Origin: Fasciola hepatica
Lineage: Eukaryota > Platyhelminthes > Trematoda > Plagiorchiida > Fasciolidae
Direction: 5' to 3'
Assembly (NCBI GenBank): GCA_948099385.1
Contig: CANUEZ040000206.1
Span: 992,001-1,056,000, forward strand
Length of the DNA stretch: 64,000 nucleotides
The notes under the pieces were generated by a model. That model was not told where the DNA came from. It saw only the letters and a list, made by a program, of their open reading frames with translations, and did not search any database. A program made the translations under genes and the position numbers. Shown piece by piece: positions 36,663-50,400 of this stretch; within the stretch, counting starts at the first letter, position 1; each line of letters opens with the position of its first letter.

Positions 36663-38571
36663 GACGACATTTTCGAGGAAGCACACGACGGGTTTGGCGG
36701 TTGTTGCCGCTCATCAGCTATGCGTACTCGGTACTCCTATGCCCACTCGTCTTCTGACTTGTACACTCCGATGATCTTTGATGTTCACTAGGATCTAATT
36801 TGAATCGTCTCGATTGTGAATGGATACTGTTGATTGAAGTGGCGACAAATGAATGAGAATTGTCCTTTCTCGTAGTTATTCGTGTCTGGGTCACTGCTAA
36901 CCCAACGAACAACGAGTTTGCATTTGCAAGCGCTCATCTCATATTCATAGTCAGTAAGTAGTATGTGAACGTGTGTGTGGACGACATTTTCGAGGAAGCA
37001 CACGACCGGTTTGGCGGTTGTTGCCGCTCATCAGCTATGCGTACTCGGTACTCCTATGCCCACTCGTCTTCTGACTTGTACACTCCGATGATCTTTTTCA
37101 TGTTCAATAGGATCTTATTTGAATCGTCTCGATTGTGAATGGATACTGTTGATTGAAGTGGCGACAAATGAATGAGAATTGTCATTTCTCGTAATTATTC
37201 GTGTCTGGGTCACTGCTAACCCAACGAACAACGAGTTTGCATTTGCAAGCGCTCATCTCATATTCATAGTCAGTAAGTAGTATGTGAACGTGTGTGTGGA
37301 CGACATTTTCGAGGAAGCACACGACCGGTTTGGCGGTTGTTGCCGCTCATCAGCTATGCGTACTCGGTACTCCTATGCCCACTCGTCTTCTCACTTGTAC
37401 ACTCCGATGATCTTTTATGTTCACTAGGATCTTATTTGAATCGTCTCGATTGTGAATGGATACTGTTGATTGAAGTGGCGACAAATGAATGAGAATTGTC
37501 ATTTCTCGTAGTTATTCGTGTCTGGGTCACTGCTAACCCAACGAACAACGAGTTTGCATTTGCAAGCGCTCATCTCATATTCATAGTCAGTAAGTAGTAT
37601 GTGAACGTGTGTGTGGACGACATTTTCGAGGAAGCACACGACCGGTTTGGCGGTTGTTGCCGCTCATCAGCTATGCGTACTCGGTACTCCTATGCCCACT
37701 CGACTTCTGACTTGTACACTCCGATGATCTTTTTCATGTTCAATAGGATCTTATTTGAATCGTCTCGATTGTGAATGGATACTGTTGATTGAAGTGGCGA
37801 CAAATGAATGAGAATTGTCATTTCTCGTAATTATTCGTGTCTGGGTCACTGCTAACCCAACGAACAACGAGTTTGCATTTGCAAGCGCTCATCTCATATT
37901 CATAGTCAGTAAGTAGTATGTGAACGTGTGTGTGGACGACATTTTCCAGGAAGCACACAACCAGTTTGGCGAATGTTGCCGCTCCTCAGCTATGCGCACT
38001 CGGTACTCCTATGCCCACTCGACTTCTGACTTGTACACTCCGATGATCATTTTTCATGTTCAATAGGATCTAATTTGAATCGTCTCGATTGTGAATGGAT
38101 ACTGTTGATTGAAGTGGCGACAAATGAATGAGAATTGTCATTTCTCGTAGTTATTCGTGTCTGGGTCACTGCTAACCCAACGAACAACGAGTTTGCATTT
38201 GCAAGCGCTCATCTCATATTCATAGTCAGTAAGTAGTATGTGAACGTGTGTGTGGACGACATTTTCGAGGAAGCACACGACCGGTTTGGCGGTTGTTGCC
38301 GCTCATCAGCTATGCGTACTCGGTACTCCTATGCCCACTCGTCTTCTGACTTGTACACTCCGATGATCTGTTATGTTCACTAGGATCTAATTTGAATCGT
38401 CTCGATTGTGAATGGATACTGTTGATTGGAGTGGCGACAAATGAATGAGAATTGTCATTTCTCGTAGTTATTCGTGTCTGGGTCACTGCTTACACAACGA
38501 ACAACGAGTTTGCATTTGCAAGCGCTCATCTCATATTCATAGTCAGTAAGTAGTATGTGAACGTGTGTGTG

Positions 38572-38891
38572 GACGACATTTTCGAGGAAGCACACGACCG
38601 GTTTGGCGGTTGTTGCCGCTCATCAGCTATGCGTACTCGGTACTCCTATGCCCACTCGTCTTCTGACTTGTACACTCCGATGATCTTTTTTCATGTTCAA
38701 TAGGATCTAATTTGAATCGTCTCGATTGTGAATGGATACTGTTGATTGAAGTGGCGACAAATGAATGAGAATTGTCATTTCTCGTAGTTATTCGTGTCTG
38801 GGTCACTGCTAACCCAACGAACAACGAGTTTGCATTTGCAAGCGCTCATCTCATATTCAAAGTCAGTAAGTAGTATGTGAACGTGTGTGTG
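38572..38891 (+). repeat. Hybrid monomer g/h
   Basis: The head lacks the extra G that marks h (TTTGGCGG, as in g). The tail has TCATTTCTCG and ATTCAAAG (h), not TCATTTCCCG and CATCTTCAT (g). It replaces g and h, and the block is exactly 321 bp shorter than the reference. The crossover lies between offsets 35 and 211. Confidence 0.85.
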
Positions 38892-38902
38892 GACGACATT
38901 TT

Positions 38903-38959
38903 CGAGGAAGCACACGACCGGTCTGGCGGTTGTTGCCGCTCATCAGCTATGCGAACTCG
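38903..38959 (-). ncRNA. Hammerhead-like motif, i-type variant with second core break
   Basis: Plus-strand GGTCTGG makes the minus strand AGAC instead of AAAC, so the conserved A14 becomes G in addition to the C at position 12. GCGAAC changes the internal loop of stem I. This variant has spread through the HOR copies, which argues that ribozyme activity is not being maintained now. Confidence 0.4.
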
Positions 38960-39525
38960 GTACTCCTATGCCCACTCGACTTCTGACTTGTACACTCCGA
39001 TGATCTTTTATGTTCACTAGGATCTTATTTGAATCGTCTGGATTGTGAATGGATACTGTTGATTGAAGTGGCGACAAATGAATGAGAATTGTCATTTCTC
39101 GTAGTTATTCGTGTCTGGGTCACTGCTAACCCAACGAACAACGAGTTTGCATTTGCAAGCGCTCATCTCATATTCATAGTCAGTAAGTAGTATGTGAACG
39201 TGTGTGTGGACGACATTTTCGAGGAAGCACACAACCAGTTTGGCGGTTGTTGCCGCTCATCAGCTATGCGTACTCGGTACTCCTATGCCCACTCGACTTC
39301 TGACTTGTACACTCCGATGATCTTTTATGTTCAATAGGATCTAATTTGAATCGTCTCGATTGTGAATGGATACTGTTGATTGAAGTGGCGACAAATGAAT
39401 GAGAATTGTCATTTCTCGTAGTTATTCGTGTCTGGGTCACTGCTAACCCAACGAACAACGAGTTTGCATTTGCAAGCGCTCATCTCATATTCATAGTCAG
39501 TAAGTAGTATGTGAACGTGTGTGTG

Positions 39526-42390
39526 GACGACATTTTCGAGGAAGCACACGACGGGTTTGGCGGTTGTTGCCGCTCATCAGCTATGCGTACTCGGTACTCC
39601 TATGCCCACTCGTCTTCTGACTTGTACACTCCGATGATCTTTGATGTTCACTAGGATCTAATTTGAATCGTCTCGATTGTGAATGGATACTGTTGATTGA
39701 AGTGGCGACAAATGAATGAGAATTGTCCTTTCTCGTAGTTATTCGTGTCTGGGTCACTGCTAACCCAACGAACAACGAGTTTGCATTTGCAAGCGCTCAT
39801 CTCATATTCATAGTCAGTAAGTAGTATGTGAACGTGTGTGTGGACGACATTTTCGAGGAAGCACACGACCGGTTTGGCGGTTGTTGCCGCTCATCAGCTA
39901 TGCGTACTCGGTACTCCTATGCCCACTCGTCTTCTGACTTGTACACTCCGATGATCTTTTTCATGTTCAATAGGATCTTATTTGAATCGTCTCGATTGTG
40001 AATGGATACTGTTGATTGAAGTGGCGACAAATGAATGAGAATTGTCATTTCTCGTAATTATTCGTGTCTGGGTCACTGCTAACCCAACGAACAACGAGTT
40101 TGCATTTGCAAGCGCTCATCTCATATTCATAGTCAGTAAGTAGTATGTGAACGTGTGTGTGGACGACATTTTCGAGGAAGCACACGACCGGTTTGGCGGT
40201 TGTTGCCGCTCATCAGCTATGCGTACTCGGTACTCCTATGCCCACTCGTCTTCTCACTTGTACACTCCGATGATCTTTTATGTTCACTAGGATCTTATTT
40301 GAATCGTCTCGATTGTGAATGGATACTGTTGATTGAAGTGGCGACAAATGAATGAGAATTGTCATTTCTCGTAGTTATTCGTGTCTGGGTCACTGCTAAC
40401 CCAACGAACAACGAGTTTGCATTTGCAAGCGCTCATCTCATATTCATAGTCAGTAAGTAGTATGTGAACGTGTGTGTGGACGACATTTTCGAGGAAGCAC
40501 ACGACCGGTTTGGCGGTTGTTGCCGCTCATCAGCTATGCGTACTCGGTACTCCTATGCCCACTCGACTTCTGACTTGTACACTCCGATGATCTTTTTCAT
40601 GTTCAATAGGATCTTATTTGAATCGTCTCGATTGTGAATGGATACTGTTGATTGAAGTGGCGACAAATGAATGAGAATTGTCATTTCTCGTAATTATTCG
40701 TGTCTGGGTCACTGCTAACCCAACGAACAACGAGTTTGCATTTGCAAGCGCTCATCTCATATTCATAGTCAGTAAGTAGTATGTGAACGTGTGTGTGGAC
40801 GACATTTTCGAGGAAGCACACAACCAGTTTGGCGAATGTTGCCGCTCCTCAGCTATGCGCACTCGGTACTCCTATGCCCACTCGACTTCTGACTTGTACA
40901 CTCCGATGATCATTTTTCATGTTCAATAGGATCTAATTTGAATCGTCTCGATTGTGAATGGATACTGTTGATTGAAGTGGCGACAAATGAATGAGAATTG
41001 TCATTTCTCGTAGTTATTCGTGTCTGGGTCACTGCTAACCCAACGAACAACGAGTTTGCATTTGCAAGCGCTCATCTCATATTCATAGTCAGTAAGTAGT
41101 ATGTGAACGTGTGTGTGGACGACATTTTCGAGGAAGCACACAACCAGTTTGGCGGTTGTTGCCGCTCATCAGCTATGCGTACTCGGTACTCCTATGCCCA
41201 CTCGACTTCTGACTTGTACACTCCGATGATCTTTTATGTTCAATAGGATCTAATTTGAATCGTCTCGATTGTGAATGGATACTGTTGATTGAAGTGGCGA
41301 CAAATGAATGAGAATTGTCCTTTCTCGTAGTTATTCGTGTCTGGGTCACTGCTAACCCAACGAACAACGAGTTTGCATTTGCAAGCGCTCATCTCATATT
41401 CATAGTCAGTAAGTAGTATGTGAACGTGTGTGTGGACGACATTTTCGAGGAAGCACACGACCGGTTTGGCGGTTGTTGCCGCTCATCAGCTATGCGTACT
41501 CGGTACTCCTATGCCCACTCGACTTCTGACTTGTACACTCCGATGATCTTTTTCATGTTCAATAGGATCTTATTTGAATCGTCTCGATTGTGAATGGATA
41601 CTGTTGATTGAAGTGGCGACAAATGAATGAGAATTGTCATTTCTCGTAATTATTCGTGTCTGGGTCACTGCTAACCCAACGAACAACGAGTTTGCATTTG
41701 CAAGCGCTCATCTCATATTCATAGTCAGTAAGTAGTATGTGAACGTGTGTGTGGACGACATTTTCGAGGAAGCACACAACCAGTTTGGCGAATGTTGCCG
41801 CTCCTCAGCTATGCGCACTCGGTACTCCTATGCCCACTCGACTTCTGACTTGTACACTCCGATGATCATTTTTCATGTTCAATAGGATCTAATTTGAATC
41901 GTCTCGATTGTGAATGGATACTGTTGATTGAAGTGGCGACAAATGAATGAGAATTGTCATTTCTCGTAGTTATTCGTGTCTGGGTCACTGCTAACCCAAC
42001 GAACAACGAGTTTGCATTTGCAAGCGCTCATCTCATATTCATAGTCAGTAAGTAGTATGTGAACGTGTGTGTGGACGACATTTTCGAGGAAGCACACAAC
42101 CAGTTTGGCGGTTGTTGCCGCTCATCAGCTATGCGTACTCGGTACTCCTATGCCCACTCGACTTCTGACTTGTACACTCCGATGATCTTTTATGTTCAAT
42201 AGGATCTAATTTGAATCGTCTCGATTGTGAATGGATACTGTTGATTGAAGTGGCGACAAATGAATGAGAATTGTCATTTCTCGTAGTTATTCGTGTCTGG
42301 GTCACTGCTAACCCAACGAACAACGAGTTTGCATTTGCAAGCGCTCATCTCATATTCATAGTCAGTAAGTAGTATGTGAACGTGTGTGTG
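39526..42390 (+). repeat. HOR-E short form a b c (d e j) x2 (9 monomers, 2865 bp)
   Basis: Units start at 39526 (a), 39843 (b), 40162 (c), 40479 (d), 40798 (e), 41118 (j'), 41435 (d), 41754 (e) and 42074 (j). The f g h i block is absent and the d e j trimer (956 bp) is present twice in tandem; the first j carries GTCCTTTCTC. Confidence 0.94.
40809..40865 (-). ncRNA. Hammerhead-like motif, e-type variant
   Basis: Changes from the reference motif are mostly ones a hammerhead tolerates. The core reads CUGAGGA, altering only free position 7. The last stem II pair becomes G-U (GCGG with UCGC). The stem III apex becomes U-G (ACUGGU). The cleavage base becomes U, still permitted. Position 12 remains C, so the same defect applies. 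Confidence 0.4.
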
Positions 42391-45300
42391 GACGACATTT
42401 TCGAGGAAGCACACGACGGGTTTGGCGGTTGTTGCCGCTCATCAGCTATGCGTACTCGGTACTCCTATGCCCACTCGTCTTCTGACTTGTACACTCCGAT
42501 GATCTTTGATGTTCACTAGGATCTAATTTGAATCGTCTCGATTGTGAATGGATACTGTTGATTGAAGTGGCGACAAATGAATGAGAATTGTCCTTTCTCG
42601 TAGTTATTCGTGTCTGGGTCACTGCTAACCCAACGAACAACGAGTTTGCATTTGCAAGCGCTCATCTCATATTCATAGTCAGTAAGTAGTATGTGAACGT
42701 GTGTGTGGACGACATTTTCGAGGAAGCACACGACCGGTTTGGCGGTTGTTGCCGCTCATCAGCTATGCGTACTCGGTACTCCTATGCCCACTCGTCTTCT
42801 GACTTGTACACTCCGATGATCTTTTTCATGTTCAATAGGATCTTATTTGAATCGTCTCGATTGTGAATGGATACTGTTGATTGAAGTGGCGACAAATGAA
42901 TGAGAATTGTCATTTCTCGTAATTATTCGTGTCTGGGTCACTGCTAACCCAACGAACAACGAGTTTGCATTTGCAAGCGCTCATCTCATATTCATAGTCA
43001 GTAAGTAGTATGTGAACGTGTGTGTGGACGACATTTTCGAGGAAGCACACGACCGGTTTGGCGGTTGTTGCCGCTCATCAGCTATGCGTACTCGGTACTC
43101 CTATGCCCACTCGTCTTCTCACTTGTACACTCCGATGATCTTTTATGTTCACTAGGATCTTATTTGAATCGTCTCGATTGTGAATGGATACTGTTGATTG
43201 AAGTGGCGACAAATGAATGAGAATTGTCATTTCTCGTAGTTATTCGTGTCTGGGTCACTGCTAACCCAACGAACAACGAGTTTGCATTTGCAAGCGCTCA
43301 TCTCATATTCATAGTCAGTAAGTAGTATGTGAACGTGTGTGTGGACGACATTTTCGAGGAAGCACACGACCGGTTTGGCGGTTGTTGCCGCTCATCAGCT
43401 ATGCGTACTCGGTACTCCTATGCCCACTCGACTTCTGACTTGTACACTCCGATGATCTTTTTCATGTTCAATAGGATCTTATTTGAATCGTCTCGATTGT
43501 GAATGGATACTGTTGATTGAAGTGGCGACAAATGAATGAGAATTGTCATTTCTCGTAATTATTCGTGTCTGGGTCACTGCTAACCCAACGAACAACGAGT
43601 TTGCATTTGCAAGCGCTCATCTCATATTCATAGTCAGTAAGTAGTATGTGAACGTGTGTGTGGACGACATTTTCGAGGAAGCACACAACCAGTTTGGCGA
43701 ATGTTGCCGCTCCTCAGCTATGCGCACTCGGTACTCCTATGCCCACTCGACTTCTGACTTGTACACTCCGATGATCATTTTTCATGTTCAATAGGATCTA
43801 ATTTGAATCGTCTCGATTGTGAATGGATACTGTTGATTGAAGTGGCGACAAATGAATGAGAATTGTCATTTCTCGTAGTTATTCGTGTCTGGGTCACTGC
43901 TAACCCAACGAACAACGAGTTTGCATTTGCAAGCGCTCATCTCATATTCATAGTCAGTAAGTAGTATGTGAACGTGTGTGTGGACGACATTTTCGAGGAA
44001 GCACACGACCGGTTTGGCGGTTGTTGCCGCTCATCAGCTATGCGTACTCGGTACTCCTATGCCCACTCGTCTTCTGACTTGTACACTCCGATGATCTGTT
44101 ATGTTCACTAGGATCTAATTTGAATCGTCTCGATTGTGAATGGATACTGTTGATTGGAGTGGCGACAAATGAATGAGAATTGTCATTTCTCGTAGTTATT
44201 CGTGTCTGGGTCACTGCTTACACAACGAACAACGAGTTTGCATTTGCAAGCGCTCATCTCATATTCATAGTCAGTAAGTAGTATGTGAACGTGTGTGTGG
44301 ACGACATTTTCGAGGAAGCACACGACCGGTTTGGCGGTTGTTGCCGCTCATCAGCTATGCGTACTCGGTACTCCTATGCCCACTCGACTTCTGACTTGTA
44401 CACTCCGATGATCTTTTTTCATGTTCAATAGGATCTAATTTGAATCGTCTCGATTGTGAATGGATACTGTTGATTGAAGTGGCGACAAATGAATGAGAAT
44501 TGTCATTTCCCGTAGTTATTCGTGTCTGGGTCACTGCTAACCCAACGAACAACGAGTTTGCATTTGCAAGCGCTCATCTCATCTTCATAGTCAGTAAGTA
44601 GTATGTGAACGTGTGTGTGGACGACATTTTCGAGGAAGCACACGACCGGTTTGGGCGGTTGTTGCCGGTCATCAGCTATGCGTACTCGGTACTCCTATGC
44701 CCACTCGTCTTCTGACTTGTACACTCCGATGATCTTTTTTCATGTTCAATAGGATCTAATTTGAATCGTCTCGATTGTGAATGGATACTGTTGATTGAAG
44801 TGGCGACAAATGAATGAGAATTGTCATTTCTCGTAGTTATTCGTGTCTGGGTCACTGCTAACCCAACGAACAACGAGTTTGCATTTGCAAGCGCTCATCT
44901 CATATTCAAAGTCAGTAAGTAGTATGTGAACGTGTGTGTGGACGACATTTTCGAGGAAGCACACGACCGGTCTGGCGGTTGTTGCCGCTCATCAGCTATG
45001 CGAACTCGGTACTCCTATGCCCACTCGACTTCTGACTTGTACACTCCGATGATCTTTTATGTTCACTAGGATCTTATTTGAATCGTCTGGATTGTGAATG
45101 GATACTGTTGATTGAAGTGGCGACAAATGAATGAGAATTGTCATTTCTCGTAGTTATTCGTGTCTGGGTCACTGCTAACCCAACGAACAACGAGTTTGCA
45201 TTTGCAAGCGCTCATCTCATATTCATAGTCAGTAAGTAGTATGTGAACGTGTGTGTGGACGACATTTTCGAGGAAGCACACAACCAGTTTGGCGGTTGTT

Positions 45301-45574
45301 GCCGCTCATCAGCTATGCGTACTCGGTACTCCTATGCCCACTCGACTTCTGACTTGTACACTCCGATGATCTTTTATGTTCAATAGGATCTAATTTGAAT
45401 CGTCTCGATTGTGAATGGATACTGTTGATTGAAGTGGCGACAAATGAATGAGAATTGTCATTTCTCGTAGTTATTCGTGTCTGGGTCACTGCTAACCCAA
45501 CGAACAACGAGTTTGCATTTGCAAGCGCTCATCTCATATTCATAGTCAGTAAGTAGTATGTGAACGTGTGTGTG
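42391..45574 (+). repeat. HOR-E full unit a-j (10 monomers, 3184 bp; reference copy)
   Basis: Units start at 42391 (a, 317), 42708 (b, 319), 43027 (c, 317), 43344 (d, 319), 43663 (e, 320), 43983 (f, 317), 44300 (g, 320; here with CGACTTC), 44620 (h, 321; here with GCCGGTCAT), 44941 (i, 317) and 45258 (j, 317). Lengths sum exactly to 3184. All ten types are present in order, so this copy serves as the HOR-E reference. Confidence 0.95.
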
Positions 45575-47483
45575 GACGACATTTTCGAGGAAGCACACGA
45601 CGGGTTTGGCGGTTGTTGCCGCTCATCAGCTATGCGTACTCGGTACTCCTATGCCCACTCGTCTTCTGACTTGTACACTCCGATGATCTTTGATGTTCAC
45701 TAGGATCTAATTTGAATCGTCTCGATTGTGAATGGATACTGTTGATTGAAGTGGCGACAAATGAATGAGAATTGTCCTTTCTCGTAGTTATTCGTGTCTG
45801 GGTCACTGCTAACCCAACGAACAACGAGTTTGCATTTGCAAGCGCTCATCTCATATTCATAGTCAGTAAGTAGTATGTGAACGTGTGTGTGGACGACATT
45901 TTCGAGGAAGCACACGACCGGTTTGGCGGTTGTTGCCGCTCATCAGCTATGCGTACTCGGTACTCCTATGCCCACTCGTCTTCTGACTTGTACACTCCGA
46001 TGATCTTTTTCATGTTCAATAGGATCTTATTTGAATCGTCTCGATTGTGAATGGATACTGTTGATTGAAGTGGCGACAAATGAATGAGAATTGTCATTTC
46101 TCGTAATTATTCGTGTCTGGGTCACTGCTAACCCAACGAACAACGAGTTTGCATTTGCAAGCGCTCATCTCATATTCATAGTCAGTAAGTAGTATGTGAA
46201 CGTGTGTGTGGACGACATTTTCGAGGAAGCACACGACCGGTTTGGCGGTTGTTGCCGCTCATCAGCTATGCGTACTCGGTACTCCTATGCCCACTCGTCT
46301 TCTCACTTGTACACTCCGATGATCTTTTATGTTCACTAGGATCTTATTTGAATCGTCTCGATTGTGAATGGATACTGTTGATTGAAGTGGCGACAAATGA
46401 ATGAGAATTGTCATTTCTCGTAGTTATTCGTGTCTGGGTCACTGCTAACCCAACGAACAACGAGTTTGCATTTGCAAGCGCTCATCTCATATTCATAGTC
46501 AGTAAGTAGTATGTGAACGTGTGTGTGGACGACATTTTCGAGGAAGCACACGACCGGTTTGGCGGTTGTTGCCGCTCATCAGCTATGCGTACTCGGTACT
46601 CCTATGCCCACTCGACTTCTGACTTGTACACTCCGATGATCTTTTTCATGTTCAATAGGATCTTATTTGAATCGTCTCGATTGTGAATGGATACTGTTGA
46701 TTGAAGTGGCGACAAATGAATGAGAATTGTCATTTCTCGTAATTATTCGTGTCTGGGTCACTGCTAACCCAACGAACAACGAGTTTGCATTTGCAAGCGC
46801 TCATCTCATATTCATAGTCAGTAAGTAGTATGTGAACGTGTGTGTGGACGACATTTTCGAGGAAGCACACAACCAGTTTGGCGAATGTTGCCGCTCCTCA
46901 GCTATGCGCACTCGGTACTCCTATGCCCACTCGACTTCTGACTTGTACACTCCGATGATCATTTTTCATGTTCAATAGGATCTAATTTGAATCGTCTCGA
47001 TTGTGAATGGATACTGTTGATTGAAGTGGCGACAAATGAATGAGAATTGTCATTTCTCGTAGTTATTCGTGTCTGGGTCACTGCTAACCCAACGAACAAC
47101 GAGTTTGCATTTGCAAGCGCTCATCTCATATTCATAGTCAGTAAGTAGTATGTGAACGTGTGTGTGGACGACATTTTCGAGGAAGCACACAACCAGTTTG
47201 GCGGTTGTTGCCGCTCATCAGCTATGCGTACTCGGTACTCCTATGCCCACTCGACTTCTGACTTGTACACTCCGATGATCTTTTATGTTCAATAGGATCT
47301 AATTTGAATCGTCTCGATTGTGAATGGATACTGTTGATTGAAGTGGCGACAAATGAATGAGAATTGTCATTTCTCGTAGTTATTCGTGTCTGGGTCACTG
47401 CTAACCCAACGAACAACGAGTTTGCATTTGCAAGCGCTCATCTCATATTCATAGTCAGTAAGTAGTATGTGAACGTGTGTGTG
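45575..47483 (+). repeat. HOR-E short form a b c d e j (6 monomers, 1909 bp)
   Basis: Units start at 45575, 45892, 46211, 46528, 46847 and 47167. The f g h i block is absent: e is followed directly by j. Length is as expected for 317+319+317+319+320+317. Confidence 0.95.
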
Positions 47484-50400
47484 GACGACATTTTCGAGGA
47501 AGCACACGACGGGTTTGGCGGTTGTTGCCGCTCATCAGCTATGCGTACTCGGTACTCCTATGCCCACTCGTCTTCTGACTTGTACACTCCGATGATCTTT
47601 GATGTTCACTAGGATCTAATTTGAATCGTCTCGATTGTGAATGGATACTGTTGATTGAAGTGGCGACAAATGAATGAGAATTGTCCTTTCTCGTAGTTAT
47701 TCGTGTCTGGGTCACTGCTAACCCAACGAACAACGAGTTTGCATTTGCAAGCGCTCATCTCATATTCATAGTCAGTAAGTAGTATGTGAACGTGTGTGTG
47801 GACGACATTTTCGAGGAAGCACACGACCGGTTTGGCGGTTGTTGCCGCTCATCAGCTATGCGTACTCGGTACTCCTATGCCCACTCGTCTTCTGACTTGT
47901 ACACTCCGATGATCTTTTTCATGTTCAATAGGATCTTATTTGAATCGTCTCGATTGTGAATGGATACTGTTGATTGAAGTGGCGACAAATGAATGAGAAT
48001 TGTCATTTCTCGTAATTATTCGTGTCTGGGTCACTGCTAACCCAACGAACAACGAGTTTGCATTTGCAAGCGCTCATCTCATATTCATAGTCAGTAAGTA
48101 GTATGTGAACGTGTGTGTGGACGACATTTTCGAGGAAGCACACGACCGGTTTGGCGGTTGTTGCCGCTCATCAGCTATGCGTACTCGGTACTCCTATGCC
48201 CACTCGTCTTCTCACTTGTACACTCCGATGATCTTTTATGTTCACTAGGATCTTATTTGAATCGTCTCGATTGTGAATGGATACTGTTGATTGAAGTGGC
48301 GACAAATGAATGAGAATTGTCATTTCTCGTAGTTATTCGTGTCTGGGTCACTGCTAACCCAACGAACAACGAGTTTGCATTTGCAAGCGCTCATCTCATA
48401 TTCATAGTCAGTAAGTAGTATGTGAACGTGTGTGTGGACGACATTTTCGAGGAAGCACACGACGGGTTTGGCGGTTGTTGCCGCTCATCAGCTATGCGTA
48501 CTCGGTACTCCTATGCCCACTCGACTTCTGACTTGTACACTCCGATGATCTTTTTCATGTTCAATAGGATCTTATTTGAATCGTCTCGATTGTGAATGGA
48601 TACTGTTGATTGAAGTGGCGACAAATGAATGAGAATTGTCATTTCTCGTAATTATTCGTGTCTGGGTCACTGCTAACCCAACGAACAACGAGTTTGCATT
48701 TGCAAGCGCTCATCTCATATTCATAGTCAGTAAGTAGTATGTGAACGTGTGTGTGGACGACATTTTCGAGGAAGCACACAACCAGTTTGGCGAATGTTGC
48801 CGCTCCTCAGCTATGCGCACTCGGTACTCCTATGCCCACTCGACTTCTGACTTGTACACTCCGATGATCTTTTATGTTCAATAGGATCTAATTTGAATCG
48901 TCTCGATTGTGAATGGATACTGTTGATTGAAGTGGCGACAAATGAATGAGAATTGTCATTTCTCGTAGTTATTCGTGTCTGGGTCACTGCTAACCCAACG
49001 AACAACGAGTTTGCATTTGCAAGCGCTCATCTCATATTCATAGTCAGTAAGTAGTATGTGAACGTGTGTGTGGACGACATTTTCGAGGAAGCACACGATC
49101 GGTTTGGCGGTTGTTGCCGCTCATCAGCTATGCGTACTCGGTACTCCTATGCCCACTCGTCTTCTGACTTGTACACTCCGATGATCTTTGATGTTCACTA
49201 GGATCTAATTTGAATCGTCTCGATTGTGAATGGATACTGTTGATTGGAGTGGCGACAAATGAATGAGAATTGTCATTTCTCGTAGTTATTCGTGTCTGGG
49301 TCACTGCTTACACAACGAACAACGAGTTTGCATTTGCAAGCGCTCATCTCATATTCATAGTCAGTAAGTAGTATGTGAACGTGTGTGTGGACGACATTTT
49401 CGAGGAAGCACACGACCGGTTTGGCGGTTGTTGCCGCTCATCAGCTATGCGTACTCGGTACTCCTATGCCCACTCGTCTTCTGACTTGTACACTCCGATG
49501 ATCTTTTTTCATGTTCAATAGGATCTAATTTGAATCGTCTCGATTGTGAATGGATACTGTTGATTGAAGTGGCGACAAATGAATGAGAATTGTCATTTCC
49601 CGTAGTTATTCGTGTCTGGGTCACTGCTAACCCAACGAACAACGAGTTTGCATTTGCAAGCGCTCATCTCATCTTCATAGTCAGTAAGTAGTATGTGAAC
49701 GTGTGTGTGGACGACATTTTCGAGGAAGCACACGACCGGTTTGGGCGGTTGTTGCCGCTCATCAGCTATGCGTACTCGGTACTCCTATGCCCACTCGTCT
49801 TCTGACTTGTACACTCCGATGATCTTTTTTCATGTTCAATAGGATCTAATTTGAATCGTCTCGATTGTGAATGGATACTGTTGATTGAAGTGGCGACAAA
49901 TGAATGAGAATTGTCATTTCTCGTAGTTATTCGTGTCTGGGTCACTGCTAACCCAACGAACAACGAGTTTGCATTTGCAAGCGCTCATCTCATATTCAAA
50001 GTCAGTAAGTAGTATGTGAACGTGTGTGTGGACGACATTTTCGAGGAAGCACACGACCGGTCTGGCGGTTGTTGCCGCTCATCAGCTATGCGAACTCGGT
50101 ACTCCTATGCCCACTCGACTTCTGACTTGTACACTCCGATGATCTTTTATGTTCACTAGGATCTTATTTGAATCGTCTGGATTGTGAATGGATACTGTTG
50201 ATTGAAGTGGCGACAAATGAATGAGAATTGTCATTTCTCGTAGTTATTCGTGTCTGGGTCACTGCTAACCCAACGAACAACGAGTTTGCATTTGCAAGCG
50301 CTCATCTCATATTCATAGTCAGTAAGTAGTATGTGAACGTGTGTGTGGACGACATTTTCGAGGAAGCACACAACCAGTTTGGCGGTTGTTGCCGCTCATC

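Larger units (their letters stand above)
36663..39525 (+). repeat. HOR-E long form with g/h fusion (9 monomers, 2863 bp)
   Basis: Units start at 36663 (a), 36980 (b), 37299 (c), 37616 (d), 37935 (e, with TTTTCCAGG), 38255 (f), 38572 (g/h fusion), 38892 (i) and 39209 (j). The length equals the full unit (3184) minus one 321-bp monomer. Confidence 0.94.
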
